The notes under the pieces were generated by a model. That model was not told the DNA's origin, did not search any database, and was given only the letters and a program-made list of their open reading frames with translations. Position numbers and translations under genes: made by a program. Shown one piece after another: positions 1-8,765 of a stretch of 64,000 bases of DNA. Numbering within the stretch: position 1 is the first letter of the stretch; the number at the start of each line of letters is the position of its first letter. Where the stretch lies: the NCBI RefSeq assembly GCF_943192945.1, contig NZ_CALPCE010000002.1, positions 248,001 to 312,000 on the forward strand. Reading direction: 5' to 3'. Origin of the DNA: Anaerocaecibacter muris (GTDB taxonomy: Bacteria > Bacillota > Clostridia > Christensenellales > Pumilibacteraceae).

Positions 1-621
<621 letters not shown>

Positions 622-687
622 CGGCAACCCCGCTACGGTGTGCGGGCATACATGCCGTAATTAAAGCGATACAATTTAAAGCGTGCA

Positions 688-723
688 AGAGCAAGCAAGG
701 CGTTTGCCGCACTCTCGTTTTTT
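688..723 (+). terminator. Possible weak terminator after guaB
   Basis: AGAG (688-691) can pair with CTCT (712-715) around an inner GCAA/TTGC stem, and a run of six T follows at 718-723. The stem is interrupted, so this is a weak call. The T-run lies directly before the ribosome binding site of gpsA. Confidence 0.35.
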
Positions 724-737
724 AAAAGGAGTACACA

Positions 738-1748
738 TTGTCAATCAATTATTCTATCCCTATGGACTACACGCGTCAGAAAATTCGCGTTACGGTCGTG
801 GGTTGCGGCAGATGGGGTTCGTTCTTGGCGTGGTACGCCGATCAGCTCGGGCATAAAGTAACCGTTTACGGCAAGGCGGGCGAAATTTCTTACGAACAAC
901 TTTCGATGACGCGGCAAAACGAATACGTGCGGTTTTCCAAGTCCATAGAGCTTACCACCGACATTACGCGCGCAATTAAGACGGCGGACGTCGTGATTGT
1001 GAGCGTGCCGTCGCAGGCGTTCCGCAATGTTATGGGCGATATTCGCGGCAAGTGCGACATGACGGGCAAGTACCTCGTCACTTGCATGAAAGGTATCGAA
1101 ATCAGCACGGGCAAACGGTTAAGCGAAATCGCGCTCGAATTCGGGCTGGAAAGCTGGCAGATTGCCGTGTGGGCGGGACCCGGGCACGTTCAGGAATTTA
1201 CGGTCGGCAATCCCAATTGCATGCTTATCGACGGGTACGAACGTTCGACTGTCGAACGTATTATCGAATATTTTAAAAGCCCGCTTATCAGGTTTTATTA
1301 TGGCACCGACGTTATCGGCACGGAAATAGGCGCGGCGGCTAAAAACGTCATGGGCATTGTCGCGGGCGTGCTCGACGGCATGAACCTCGTGACGCTCAAA
1401 GGCGCGTTGATGGCGCGCGGAAGTCGAGAGGTCGCGCGGCTTATAAAACAGCTCGGCGGCAATCCTCTGTCGGCTTACGGGCTGTGTCACCTCGGCGATT
1501 ACGAAACGACGCTGTTTTCGCCGCACAGCCATAACAGAATGTGGGGCGAAAATTACGCCAAGGGCAAGAAGTACGACAAACTCGCCGAGGGCGTGCACAC
1601 GGCTCGCGCAATGGCGTTGCTCGCCGATAAGCACGGCGTGGATATGCCCATTACGTGCGCGGTGAATACAATGATTTTGGATAAACTCCAACCTCGCGCC
1701 ATGATGGAACAGCTGTTCGATCGCACGCTTAAAGACGATTTGGTGTAA
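738..1748 (+). CDS. gpsA: Glycerol-3-phosphate dehydrogenase [NAD(P)+]
   Basis: GpsA reduces dihydroxyacetone phosphate to sn-glycerol 3-phosphate, the backbone of membrane phospholipids, in the cytosol. The 336-residue protein has an N-terminal Rossmann nucleotide-binding motif (VVGCGRWGS, about residues 20-28), the conserved SVPSQAFR segment, a WAGPGH loop, and the C-terminal substrate-domain stretch EIGAAAKNVMGI with the catalytic Lys. Length fits the family (about 330-340). The start is TTG at 738, chosen because AAAAGGAG lies 8 nt upstream. A clear hairpin terminator follows. The N-terminus is some 12 residues longer than usual before the Rossmann strand. Confidence 0.95.
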   Translation: MSINYSIPMDYTRQKIRVTVVGCGRWGSFLAWYADQLGHKVTVYGKAGEISYEQLSMTRQNEYVRFSKSIELTTDITRAIKTADVVIVSVPSQAFRNVMGDIRGKCDMTGKYLVTCMKGIEISTGKRLSEIALEFGLESWQIAVWAGPGHVQEFTVGNPNCMLIDGYERSTVERIIEYFKSPLIRFYYGTDVIGTEIGAAAKNVMGIVAGVLDGMNLVTLKGALMARGSREVARLIKQLGGNPLSAYGLCHLGDYETTLFSPHSHNRMWGENYAKGKKYDKLAEGVHTARAMALLADKHGVDMPITCAVNTMILDKLQPRAMMEQLFDRTLKDDLV

Positions 1749-1810
1749 GCCGTCTTTTGTGGCGGGGTATTGAAATCGCGTAAACTTTTATATATATTGC
1801 GCCACGCATG

Positions 1811-1847
1811 CGCTCCGAGGTCGGGTAGGCTTCGGGGCGTTTTTTTT
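1811..1847 (+). terminator. Rho-independent terminator after gpsA
   Basis: CGCTCCGA (1811-1818) pairs with TTCGGGGCG (1831-1839, one G-T pair) and is followed by eight T (1840-1847). Confidence 0.85.
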
Positions 1848-1939
1848 GTTTTGCGTGATTGTATGCGTGACTGTGATTATTTACAGGGTAAATTCGGGCG
1901 TTTCGGGAAAATTTATGCGGTAAAAATCATATATATGTA

Positions 1940-1968
1940 TTGACATGAGCGAATAACGGTGCTATAAT
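1940..1968 (+). promoter_or_regulatory. Sigma-A type promoter of the InlB-repeat lipoprotein
   Basis: TTGACA (1940-1945) and TATAAT (1963-1968), both perfect consensus, are separated by 17 bp. The gene starts about 50 nt downstream of the expected transcription start. Confidence 0.85.
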
Positions 1969-2026
1969 TAAAATTGTGAGCGGCGCAAAGCGCTCTGCTA
2001 ATAAAACTTAATAGAGGGAAAATGGT

Positions 2027-5000
2027 ATGAAAAAGTCGAAGTGTATCTTGACTACGTTGACGGCGACCGTGTTTGCTATGTCGGTCGGCGCGCTTGTTGC
2101 GTGCGGCGACAGCAGCGACGGCGAAACCAAAGTCGGCGTATACGAAATAACGTTCGACGCGAACGGCGGCGCGTATGCAAACGGCAATACAGTCAAACTG
2201 CATACAGCCGACGGCAGAATCCTCGCCGAGCCGACAGCGCCCGAATATACGGGGTTCGTGTTTACGGGTTACAACGTCAAGCGGGATGGCTCGGGCGAAA
2301 CAGTTACTTTCGGCGCGAACGGCTACAAGTTCAGCGGCGCGACGACGGTATATGCGCAGTGGGAGGCGCAACGTCAAGACGGCGTTTATAATATCACGTT
2401 CGACGCGAACGGCGGGACGATAGTAGGCAACAGCGTTTTAAAAACGACGGGCGGCAAACTTGCGAGCCTTATTTCCGAAACTTATCTGTCATACGGCGGT
2501 CACACTTTCGACGGTTGGTATACTCTTAAAGACGGCGGCGATCTTGTTACGGTAAACTATGTGTTTACCGGCGACGCGACCGTGTATGCGCACTGGACAA
2601 AGGACAGCGGCACGGAAGAACCGACGGGGGTTTATACCGTCACGTTCGACCCCAACGGCGGAACGATCGCCAATACGACCGCGCAGACTTTGAACGGTTT
2701 GCTCGCGTCGTTGCCCACGCCCACCGCGCCGCTCAACCACACGTTTGACGGTTGGTACACCGCGGCGACGGGCGGAGTGAGAATAACCGCTACATACGAA
2801 TTCACCGCCAACACGACCGTATATGCGCATTACACCAAAGACGGATCGGAAGTGCCGAGCGGAGTTTATACCGTCACATTTGATGCAAACGGCGGAACGC
2901 TTGCGGGGGTGACGGCACAAACTTCCAACGGGATGCTGGCGGAATTGCCTACGCCTGTCGCGCCGCAAGGAAAAGTTTTTGTGGGCTGGTTTACGGCTAT
3001 CGAAGGCGGGGATCGTGTAACTACTGCGTATGAGTTTGACAGAGATACAACGTTATATGCTGTTTACGAAGACGCTCCGCAGGAAATAACATATGATTTT
3101 TATTTGTACGGTACTGTTGGCGGAGAGGATATTTCGTCTCTTACAAAGGGACATAAATTTACTGAATCTACGCCTGATAAAGACGTATGGAAACAGTTTA
3201 AAGCGGTCATCAAACTTTCGGTAGGCGACGAAATAAAAATATACAGGCATACTCCGCCCGAAGGATTTGACAGTTGGGGATACAACAATTACGAGTCCGA
3301 TCAGTGGGCTTATGGTAAGTATGAGGTAAATGCCGATGGATATTCCAATTTCATAATCAAGCAGGCGGGAACGTTCACTTTCCATCTTAAACTTTACGAC
3401 AACCGTCCGGTTGACGGCGTGGAGGATGGCGACAGCATTTGGGTAGAGTTTGTTCCCGAAATCGTTGAGGAAGAAGTGCCCGTAACAAAATTGGTTTACA
3501 ACGACGTCGAGTATGAGTTGACCGATAATACGGAAAATATTAAGCGCGAGGACGAGGATGGAAATCCTATAAACATAGATCAAGTATTCGAGTTCTTGAT
3601 TACCGATGTCGAACTTTACGAGGGCGGAACTATATCGTTTACCGTAAACGGTAAAGTCGAACGCGTTTTTGTAGATGCGGCAAGCAAAGGGCTCGACGTA
3701 TCGGTGCACGACGAGGCGCTTGCTAAAATTAACGTGTCCGTGACCGGTAAATACATGCTGTATTTAAAGAAGTGGTCTAATGCCAACGGCGCTACTTGGG
3801 GTGTTTACGGAGAGAAAACGGGAGATATTCCTACGCAAGAAGTCGGGGCGCAAACAATTACTTTTGTTGCGGGAGAAGGCACGCTTGAAACTTCGGATAC
3901 CCTTGTCACGGACGTTGACGGACGATTGAAGTCTTTACCCGAGCCGATCGCTCCCGTCGGCATGGAGTTTGACGGTTGGTACACTGCGAAAGAAACAGGC
4001 GGAGAAAAAATAAGCACGGCGACGGTGTTTACACAGGCGACAACCGTGTATGCTCGGTATACCGAAATCGAAATTCCGCAGGTCGGCGGAGTATACAGAG
4101 TGGGCGAAAACGGCGCGCTTGCGGAAATGACGTTGAAAACGCTTACCGATCAAGAAGTCAAAGACGGAATAACCAAACAGTTTATGTTGGAGAACGTACA
4201 GTTTGCGGAAGGCGATAAGATTTACTTTATAATCGACGGCAACCCCGTATCTTTGAATATCGAGAGTTCAAGTAGTGGCGTGGAAACGCCCGCAGGCAAT
4301 GCTAACGAATACGTAACTGTTAAACGCGGCGGAAAATTCACGATTTATATCAAGCATTACGAAACTCACGATTATTGGACGGTTCACGCTACGAGAACGG
4401 TGGATCCGAGCGAAATAACAAATCCTGCGGATACCGTTCGTCCCAATAACGCATATCTTATAGGAAGCGTGCAAAATTCCGACGCTACGTGGGAAAACTC
4501 GGCAACAAAAGGTTTTGAAATGACGTTGACCGAAAACGGATTGTATATGTTGGAAATTGCGTTGACTGCTGACGATAATATCAAGTTCTACAAGACAGGT
4601 GCGACGCTCGCCGCCGACAGAATTTGGGTCGGTAATATTGCAAGCAAGGACGTCGGCGAATACTTGGCGGTCGTGGATTCCAATATTGCCGTATTCGCAA
4701 CCGGCAATTACAAGTTCTTGGTTGATTTTAATAAGAATGCCATATATGTAACATACAGTGCAACGGGTACGCCCGCCGATCCTGTAATTCCCGCAGAAGA
4801 AAGCGATTTCTATCTTGTCGGAAATATCAACGGCGAGAACGCATGGAGTTCCCGTGACTACAACTTTGTTAAAGTTGCCGCGACGGATTCGGCGAAAGAA
4901 CAGTACGAATTGGTTGTAGAATTTACTCAAAGTTCCGATTTTAAAGTGCATAACTATGTTACCAACGCATGGATAAACAACATGCACGTAGGCAGTGAAG

Positions 5001-5113
5001 TTAAACCGTCCGGATCTGATAATCTTACATTGGGCGCGGGAAAATATAAAATAATATTGCAAGTTTGGGCAGATAGTTCCATTTCGATAAAAATAGAAAA
5101 TGTTGCGGCATAG
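2027..5113 (+). CDS. Cell-surface lipoprotein with five InlB-type B-repeats
   Basis: A 1028-residue exported lipoprotein of unknown ligand. Residues 1-26 form a lipoprotein signal peptide with lipobox L23-V24-A25-C26, so the mature protein should be tethered to the outer face of the membrane. Four consecutive repeats of about 75-80 residues (about 38-345), each with a G-V-Y-x-(I/V)-T-F-D-(A/P)-N-G-G start, an F-D-G-W-Y centre and a T-V-Y-A end, match the Listeria-Bacteroides (InlB B-repeat) family; a fifth lies at about 605-680. Between and after them are beta-rich modules, and the last two (about 805-905 and 920-1028) resemble carbohydrate-binding beta-sandwiches (start patterns AYLIGSV and DFYLVGN), which is inference. 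Start ATG 2027 with AGAGGG upstream. The role is probably adhesion or glycan binding. Confidence 0.85.
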   Translation: MKKSKCILTTLTATVFAMSVGALVACGDSSDGETKVGVYEITFDANGGAYANGNTVKLHTADGRILAEPTAPEYTGFVFTGYNVKRDGSGETVTFGANGYKFSGATTVYAQWEAQRQDGVYNITFDANGGTIVGNSVLKTTGGKLASLISETYLSYGGHTFDGWYTLKDGGDLVTVNYVFTGDATVYAHWTKDSGTEEPTGVYTVTFDPNGGTIANTTAQTLNGLLASLPTPTAPLNHTFDGWYTAATGGVRITATYEFTANTTVYAHYTKDGSEVPSGVYTVTFDANGGTLAGVTAQTSNGMLAELPTPVAPQGKVFVGWFTAIEGGDRVTTAYEFDRDTTLYAVYEDAPQEITYDFYLYGTVGGEDISSLTKGHKFTESTPDKDVWKQFKAVIKLSVGDEIKIYRHTPPEGFDSWGYNNYESDQWAYGKYEVNADGYSNFIIKQAGTFTFHLKLYDNRPVDGVEDGDSIWVEFVPEIVEEEVPVTKLVYNDVEYELTDNTENIKREDEDGNPINIDQVFEFLITDVELYEGGTISFTVNGKVERVFVDAASKGLDVSVHDEALAKINVSVTGKYMLYLKKWSNANGATWGVYGEKTGDIPTQEVGAQTITFVAGEGTLETSDTLVTDVDGRLKSLPEPIAPVGMEFDGWYTAKETGGEKISTATVFTQATTVYARYTEIEIPQVGGVYRVGENGALAEMTLKTLTDQEVKDGITKQFMLENVQFAEGDKIYFIIDGNPVSLNIESSSSGVETPAGNANEYVTVKRGGKFTIYIKHYETHDYWTVHATRTVDPSEITNPADTVRPNNAYLIGSVQNSDATWENSATKGFEMTLTENGLYMLEIALTADDNIKFYKTGATLAADRIWVGNIASKDVGEYLAVVDSNIAVFATGNYKFLVDFNKNAIYVTYSATGTPADPVIPAEESDFYLVGNINGENAWSSRDYNFVKVAATDSAKEQYELVVEFTQSSDFKVHNYVTNAWINNMHVGSEVKPSGSDNLTLGAGKYKIILQVWADSSISIKIENVAA

Positions 5114-5130
5114 CGTATAACTTAAATAAT

Positions 5131-5173
5131 CAAACAAAAACAGTTCCCGTTAATAGGGAACTGTTTTTGTTTG
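5131..5173. terminator. Bidirectional terminator between the lipoprotein gene and glyQS
   Basis: An uninterrupted 18-bp stem (5131-5148 with 5156-5173) with a 7-nt loop, A-rich on the left arm and T-rich on the right, serves both converging genes. Confidence 0.92.
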
Positions 5174-5193
5174 CGAACTTAAACTTAATTTTG

Positions 5194-6579
5194 TTAGTCG
5201 AGTTTGCAGTTATCTATGATATAATCGGCGACCTTGGATTCGTCTATGCGTATTTGGCTCATGGAATCGCGTTCGCGCACGGTGACGGTGCCCGTCGGCT
5301 CTGTGTCGAAATCGACGGTTATGCAGAAGGGCGTGCCTATTTCGTCCTGACGGCGATAGCGTTTGCCGATAGACCCGGGGAGGTCGTATGTGCATGTTAT
5401 GCCGCGTTTGCGCATGGCGCGATACAAGTGGTCGGCGCGTTCCGACAACGCTTTTTGCAACGGAAGCACGGCGGCTTTGTACGGCGCGATTGCGGGCGCA
5501 AAGCGCATGACCGTGCGCGTTTCTTTTTCGAGCTGTTCTTCGTCGTATGCGTCGCAAAGCACGGCAAGAAGTGCTCTGCCCGTGCCGAGCGACGGCTCGA
5601 CGACGTAAGGCACATACGTTTCGCCCGTAACGGGGTCGGTGTAGTCCAGCTTTTCGCCCGAGAACTCGGCGTGTTTTTTAAGGTCGTAATCGGTGCGGTC
5701 GGCTATGCCCCAAAGCTCGCCCCAGCCGAACGGGAACAGGTACTCGAAGTCGCTCGTCGCTTTGGAGTAGAACGACAGCTCGGCTTTGTCGTGGTCGCGT
5801 ATGCGCAGGTTTTCCTTTTTGATGCCCAGTTTTTGCAAGAACTCGAAGCAGTAGTTTTTCCAGTATTCAAACCATTCGAGGTCGGTGTCGGGCTTGCAGA
5901 AAAATTCCATTTCCATTTGCTCGAACTCGCGCAGACGGAAAATAAAGTTGCCGGGCGTTATTTCGTTACGGAAACTCTTGCCTATTTGGCATATTCCGAA
6001 CGGCACGCGCGCCCGAGCCGAACGGGTCACGTTTTTGAAGTTTACGAAAATGCCTTGCGCCGTTTCGGGGCGAAGATAGCATGTGGACACCGAGTCTTCT
6101 GTTACGCCTTGGAATGTTTTGAACATAAGGTTGAATTTTTTGACGGGCGTAAAGTCGGACTTGCCGCATACGGGGCAGGGTAGTTTGTGTTCGGCGACGA
6201 ACGCGGACAGCGCGTCGTTGTCCATGCTCGCAACGGGCACGGTCATTTTGTGCTTGGCGGCGTACGCTTCGACGAGATCGTCGGCGCGGCAACGGCTTTT
6301 GCACGCGCGGCAGTCCATGAGCGGGTCGGAAAAGCCCGCGAGGTGTCCCGACGCTTCCCATACTTTGGGGTTCATGAGTATGGCGCAGTCCAGACCGAAG
6401 TTGTTTTCGCTTTCGGTGACGAACTTTTGCCACCACGCCTTTTTGATATTGTTGTACAGTTCCACGCCGACGGGACCGTAATCCCACGTGTTGGCGAAGC
6501 CGCCGTAAATATCGCTGCCCGCAAAAATAAATCCGCGGGATTTGCACAGCGCGACGAGTTTGTCCATTGTTACTTTCAT
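5194..6579 (-). CDS. glyQS: Glycyl-tRNA synthetase, homodimeric type
   Basis: A class II aminoacyl-tRNA synthetase that charges tRNA-Gly. The 461-residue single-chain form is the homodimeric type also found in archaea, eukaryotes and many Bacillota, not the split GlyQ/GlyS form. Seen are [14 protein letters not shown] near the N-terminus, the YGPVG and [10 protein letters not shown] motifs, motif 2 (R-x-E pattern in [10 protein letters not shown]), motif 3 ([10 protein letters not shown]), and a C-terminal anticodon-binding domain with APYKAAVLP. Cys pairs CRACKSRC and CPVCG in the insertion suggest a zinc site. Start ATG 6579 is preceded by GAGG. A consensus promoter puts the 5' leader at only about 35 nt, too short for a T-box. 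Confidence 0.96.
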   Translation of the reverse strand: MKVTMDKLVALCKSRGFIFAGSDIYGGFANTWDYGPVGVELYNNIKKAWWQKFVTESENNFGLDCAILMNPKVWEASGHLAGFSDPLMDCRACKSRCRADDLVEAYAAKHKMTVPVASMDNDALSAFVAEHKLPCPVCGKSDFTPVKKFNLMFKTFQGVTEDSVSTCYLRPETAQGIFVNFKNVTRSARARVPFGICQIGKSFRNEITPGNFIFRLREFEQMEMEFFCKPDTDLEWFEYWKNYCFEFLQKLGIKKENLRIRDHDKAELSFYSKATSDFEYLFPFGWGELWGIADRTDYDLKKHAEFSGEKLDYTDPVTGETYVPYVVEPSLGTGRALLAVLCDAYDEEQLEKETRTVMRFAPAIAPYKAAVLPLQKALSERADHLYRAMRKRGITCTYDLPGSIGKRYRRQDEIGTPFCITVDFDTEPTGTVTVRERDSMSQIRIDESKVADYIIDNCKLD

Positions 6580-6619
6580 AAAACCTGACCTCGGTTGAGT
6601 TGTATTTAGTTCGTATAAG

Positions 6620-6648
6620 ATTATACTTTATACCGTCGGCGTTGTCAA
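6620..6648 (-). promoter_or_regulatory. Sigma-A type promoter of glyQS
   Basis: Read on the minus strand: TTGACA (complement of 6643-6648), 17 bp, TATAAT (complement of 6620-6625). Expected transcription start near 6613. Confidence 0.88.
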
Positions 6649-6872
6649 GTTAAGCGCGGTTGTTTTGAGCAAAATAGATATTATAACAAATCAAACGCGC
6701 CCGCAACCGAGTTTTCGGCGCGAACGCGTTTTGTATTATAATCGCAACGCCCGCGTCGAGGCTTGCTCCGTCGCGGTATTTCACGGCGACTTCGAGCGCG
6801 GCGCGGGGCGTATACGGCGGTTGTTTTTGCACGCAAGCTATGCGGCTTGACTTTATCTTTGATATGTACCGA
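6649..6872. other. Intergenic region, no gene recognised
   Basis: Between the glyQS promoter and the end of the Cys-rich small gene I find no convincing coding frame, RNA gene or T-run terminator. A T-poor, GC-rich stretch at 6740-6830 has local inverted words but no stem I would call. Confidence 0.4.
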
Positions 6873-7055
6873 TTAGCAGCAGCATTTATCTCTGCCGCCG
6901 CAGCAGCACATAAGAATGTATAAGAACAGTATATCGTTGCAGTCGCAGCCTTTCTTGCAGCCGCAGTCGCAACCGCAGCCGTGTCCGCCGCCGCAGCAGC
7001 TGCAAAGCAACAAGAGCATGAGTATATCGCAGCAGTTTCCGCCACCGTTGAACAT
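6873..7055 (-). CDS. Small protein extremely rich in Cys and Gly
   Basis: A 60-residue protein with 17 cysteines, starting at ATG 7055 because GAGGAGGAAGG lies about 5-8 nt upstream, a near-perfect Shine-Dalgarno; an upstream in-frame TTG at 7076 would place that signal inside the gene. Order: a short Asn/Gly start, CC, a hydrophobic ILMLLLL stretch, CSCC, a Gly/His/Cys core with alternating C-x-C pairs (HGCGCDCGC then KKGCDC), a second hydrophobic stretch ILFLYILM, CCC, and a final CCC. I do not recognise a family with certainty; small high-cysteine proteins of this kind occur in Clostridia with no known role. Metal binding or a disulfide-rich or membrane-associated peptide are possibilities. 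The strong ribosome binding site is the main argument that it is real. Confidence 0.68.
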   Translation of the reverse strand: MFNGGGNCCDILMLLLLCSCCGGGHGCGCDCGCKKGCDCNDILFLYILMCCCGGRDKCCC

Positions 7056-7217
7056 TTTGCCTTCCTCCTCGAACAAAGATTTTGCGTTTCCGTCGCCGAC
7101 GGTCGCGTCCGCGGATACGCGTCCTTCGGCAAGGTTTTTCTTCGGTACGATAAGCGCTTATCTAATTTCAGTGTATGGAATTTTCGGCGTTGCGTTACAA
7201 AAACTTGTAAAGATTAT

Positions 7218-7246
7218 TTGCGTATTTTTTTCGGCTGTGGTACACT
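7218..7246 (+). promoter_or_regulatory. Probable promoter of the ECF transporter/coaX/hom operon
   Basis: TTGCGT (7218-7223), 17 bp, TACACT (7241-7246). Three to four matches per box, so only moderately convincing; it would start transcription right at the structured leader. Confidence 0.5.
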
Positions 7247-7251
7247 GTAAC

Positions 7252-7362
7252 GGTCGGGGCATCCGCTTCGACGGCGAAACACCGAATTGCGTTCGGGTTT
7301 CAGCATTACCGCCGACCCAATCGGCTGTGGGCTATCGGCTTGCCGAAGTCCAACAGAAGGAG
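7252..7362 (+). ncRNA. Structured 5' leader before the ECF transporter gene (candidate cis-regulatory RNA)
   Basis: GGTCGG (7252-7257) can pair with CCGACC (7312-7317), closing a multiloop with two hairpins: CCG/CGG at 7263-7274, and a long one with GAAAC + CCGAA (7276-7286, one bulged A) pairing to TTCGG + GTTTC (7292-7301). CGG-CTTG-CCG follows before the ribosome binding site. I do not match it to a known riboswitch class. Possible cis control of vitamin uptake is inference. Confidence 0.4.
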
Positions 7363-7367
7363 CTTTC

Positions 7368-7967
7368 ATGAAAATAAGTACGCGGTCTATTACGCTTGCG
7401 GCAACCCTTACCGCAATGTGTTTCGTTACGGGCTTGTTGCCTTACGTGTTTTTTTTGCCCGTCACCGTCGCGGCGACGACGCTGTCCGTCGGGATTGCCG
7501 CGTTTGTCGGGTTTGCGTTCGGCGCGGTGAGCGTGGCGTACAGCTTTCTTATACCGACGGGTTCGTTTGTGGGCGTGGCGTTTATGCAGGCGCCGTATGT
7601 TGCGATTATTCCGCGCGTGCTTGCCGCGCTCGGCGCGTTCGGCGCGTACAAACTGATTGAGCATATTGCAAAACCGCAAAAGCGCGCGGCGAAGTTTGCC
7701 GCTGTGTCCGCGTCGGCGACGATAGGCAGTCTTTTAAATACCGCGCTCGTCGTGAGCATGTTTGTGCTTATATTGCCCAACTTGACGGCGGGCGGAGCGA
7801 CGCTTGCCGTCGCAGTGCCGCAAATGCTTATAAGCGGCGCGATAGAATGTGTGTGCATGGCGGCAATCACTCCGCCTATAACTCTTACGCTTAATAAAGT
7901 GGTACTGCGCGGCAAGGACTTGCGAAATCGCCACGTGCCGCAAACTCCCGAAGTGAGCGATAAATAG
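7368..7967 (+). CDS. ECF transporter S component, probably pantothenate (PanT-like)
   Basis: A 199-residue integral membrane protein with about six hydrophobic helices and few charged residues, the size and pattern of substrate-binding S components of energy-coupling factor vitamin transporters. Start ATG 7368 has AGAAGGAG 5 nt upstream. The next gene, 2 nt away, is the type III pantothenate kinase coaX, so pantothenate is the likely substrate; this rests on context, not on a substrate-specific motif. It would need EcfA/EcfA'/EcfT modules encoded elsewhere, as in group II ECF systems. The leader RNA before it may control it. The C-terminal about 20 residues are hydrophilic. Confidence 0.7.
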   Translation: MKISTRSITLAATLTAMCFVTGLLPYVFFLPVTVAATTLSVGIAAFVGFAFGAVSVAYSFLIPTGSFVGVAFMQAPYVAIIPRVLAALGAFGAYKLIEHIAKPQKRAAKFAAVSASATIGSLLNTALVVSMFVLILPNLTAGGATLAVAVPQMLISGAIECVCMAAITPPITLTLNKVVLRGKDLRNRHVPQTPEVSDK

Positions 7968-7969
7968 AT

Positions 7970-8737
7970 ATGGTTATTGTATTCGACATAGGAAACACCA
8001 ACATAAAAATGGGCGTGTTCAACGGCGACGAGCTGTCGGACACGTTGCGCATGGCTTCGGCTAACAAAACGGGCGACGAGTATTGGCTTTTGATAAAAGA
8101 TATGCTCGCGCTTAAAAATATTTCCGCGCGCGACGTAGAGGGCGCGATAATAAGCTCTGTAAACCCCAACCTCAACTACACGTTCGAGCACATGGTGGAA
8201 ACGTATTTCGGTTGCAAGCCGATGACTGTCGGGTCGGGAATTAAAACGGGGCTTAACGTCAAGTACGACAACCCGCGGGAACTGGGCGCGGACAGGGTCG
8301 CGGGGTGCGTTGCGGCAAGCAAGATTTACGGCGCGCCGTGCATTGTTATCGACTGCGGCACGGCTACTACTTTTAACGTGATTTCCGCGGACGGCGAGCT
8401 TTTGGGCGGCGCGATTTCGTTCGGGCTTAAAGCGGCGGCGGAATCGCTTTCGTCTTCTGCGGCGCGATTGCCCAAAGTGGAATTGTCCGCGCCCAAGCGC
8501 GCGATAGGCAAAACCACCATAACCAATATGCAGTCGGGCATTATTTACGGATATTCGGGCATGATCGAATCCATGGTCGCGCGGCTCAAAGCCGAAGCGG
8601 GTTTGCCGGACGCCAAGGTCATTGCGACGGGCGGCATTTCGGACATTGTCAACCGTTGCGTGTCTGTGATAGACGTTGTGGACAGGACGCTCACGTTGCG
8701 CGGGCTTAACATTTTGTACAAACTTAACAAGCGTTGA
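7970..8737 (+). CDS. coaX: Type III pantothenate kinase
   Basis: CoaX phosphorylates pantothenate with ATP, the first step of coenzyme A synthesis. The 255-residue ASKHA-fold protein shows the phosphate-1 motif DIGNTNIKMG (residues 6-15), the GADRVAG substrate motif (about 104-110), the second phosphate motif DCGTATTF (about 126-133), and GGAISFG. Length fits the family. It starts 2 nt after the ECF S-component stop, so the two are almost certainly cotranscribed; the pair forms an uptake-and-trap unit for pantothenate. hom follows after 28 nt. Confidence 0.95.
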   Translation: MVIVFDIGNTNIKMGVFNGDELSDTLRMASANKTGDEYWLLIKDMLALKNISARDVEGAIISSVNPNLNYTFEHMVETYFGCKPMTVGSGIKTGLNVKYDNPRELGADRVAGCVAASKIYGAPCIVIDCGTATTFNVISADGELLGGAISFGLKAAAESLSSSAARLPKVELSAPKRAIGKTTITNMQSGIIYGYSGMIESMVARLKAEAGLPDAKVIATGGISDIVNRCVSVIDVVDRTLTLRGLNILYKLNKR

Positions 8738-8765
8738 ATAACAATAAAGGTTGCGGGGTGATATT

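Noticed and set aside
6580-6660. T-box riboswitch before glyQS
   Set aside because: The consensus promoter leaves a leader of only about 35 nt and no T-box sequence is present.
6916-7371. Gln/Pro-rich frame on the plus strand opposite the Cys-rich small gene
   Set aside because: It is the mirror of the Cys/Gly codons; the minus-strand frame has an excellent ribosome binding site while this one has none.
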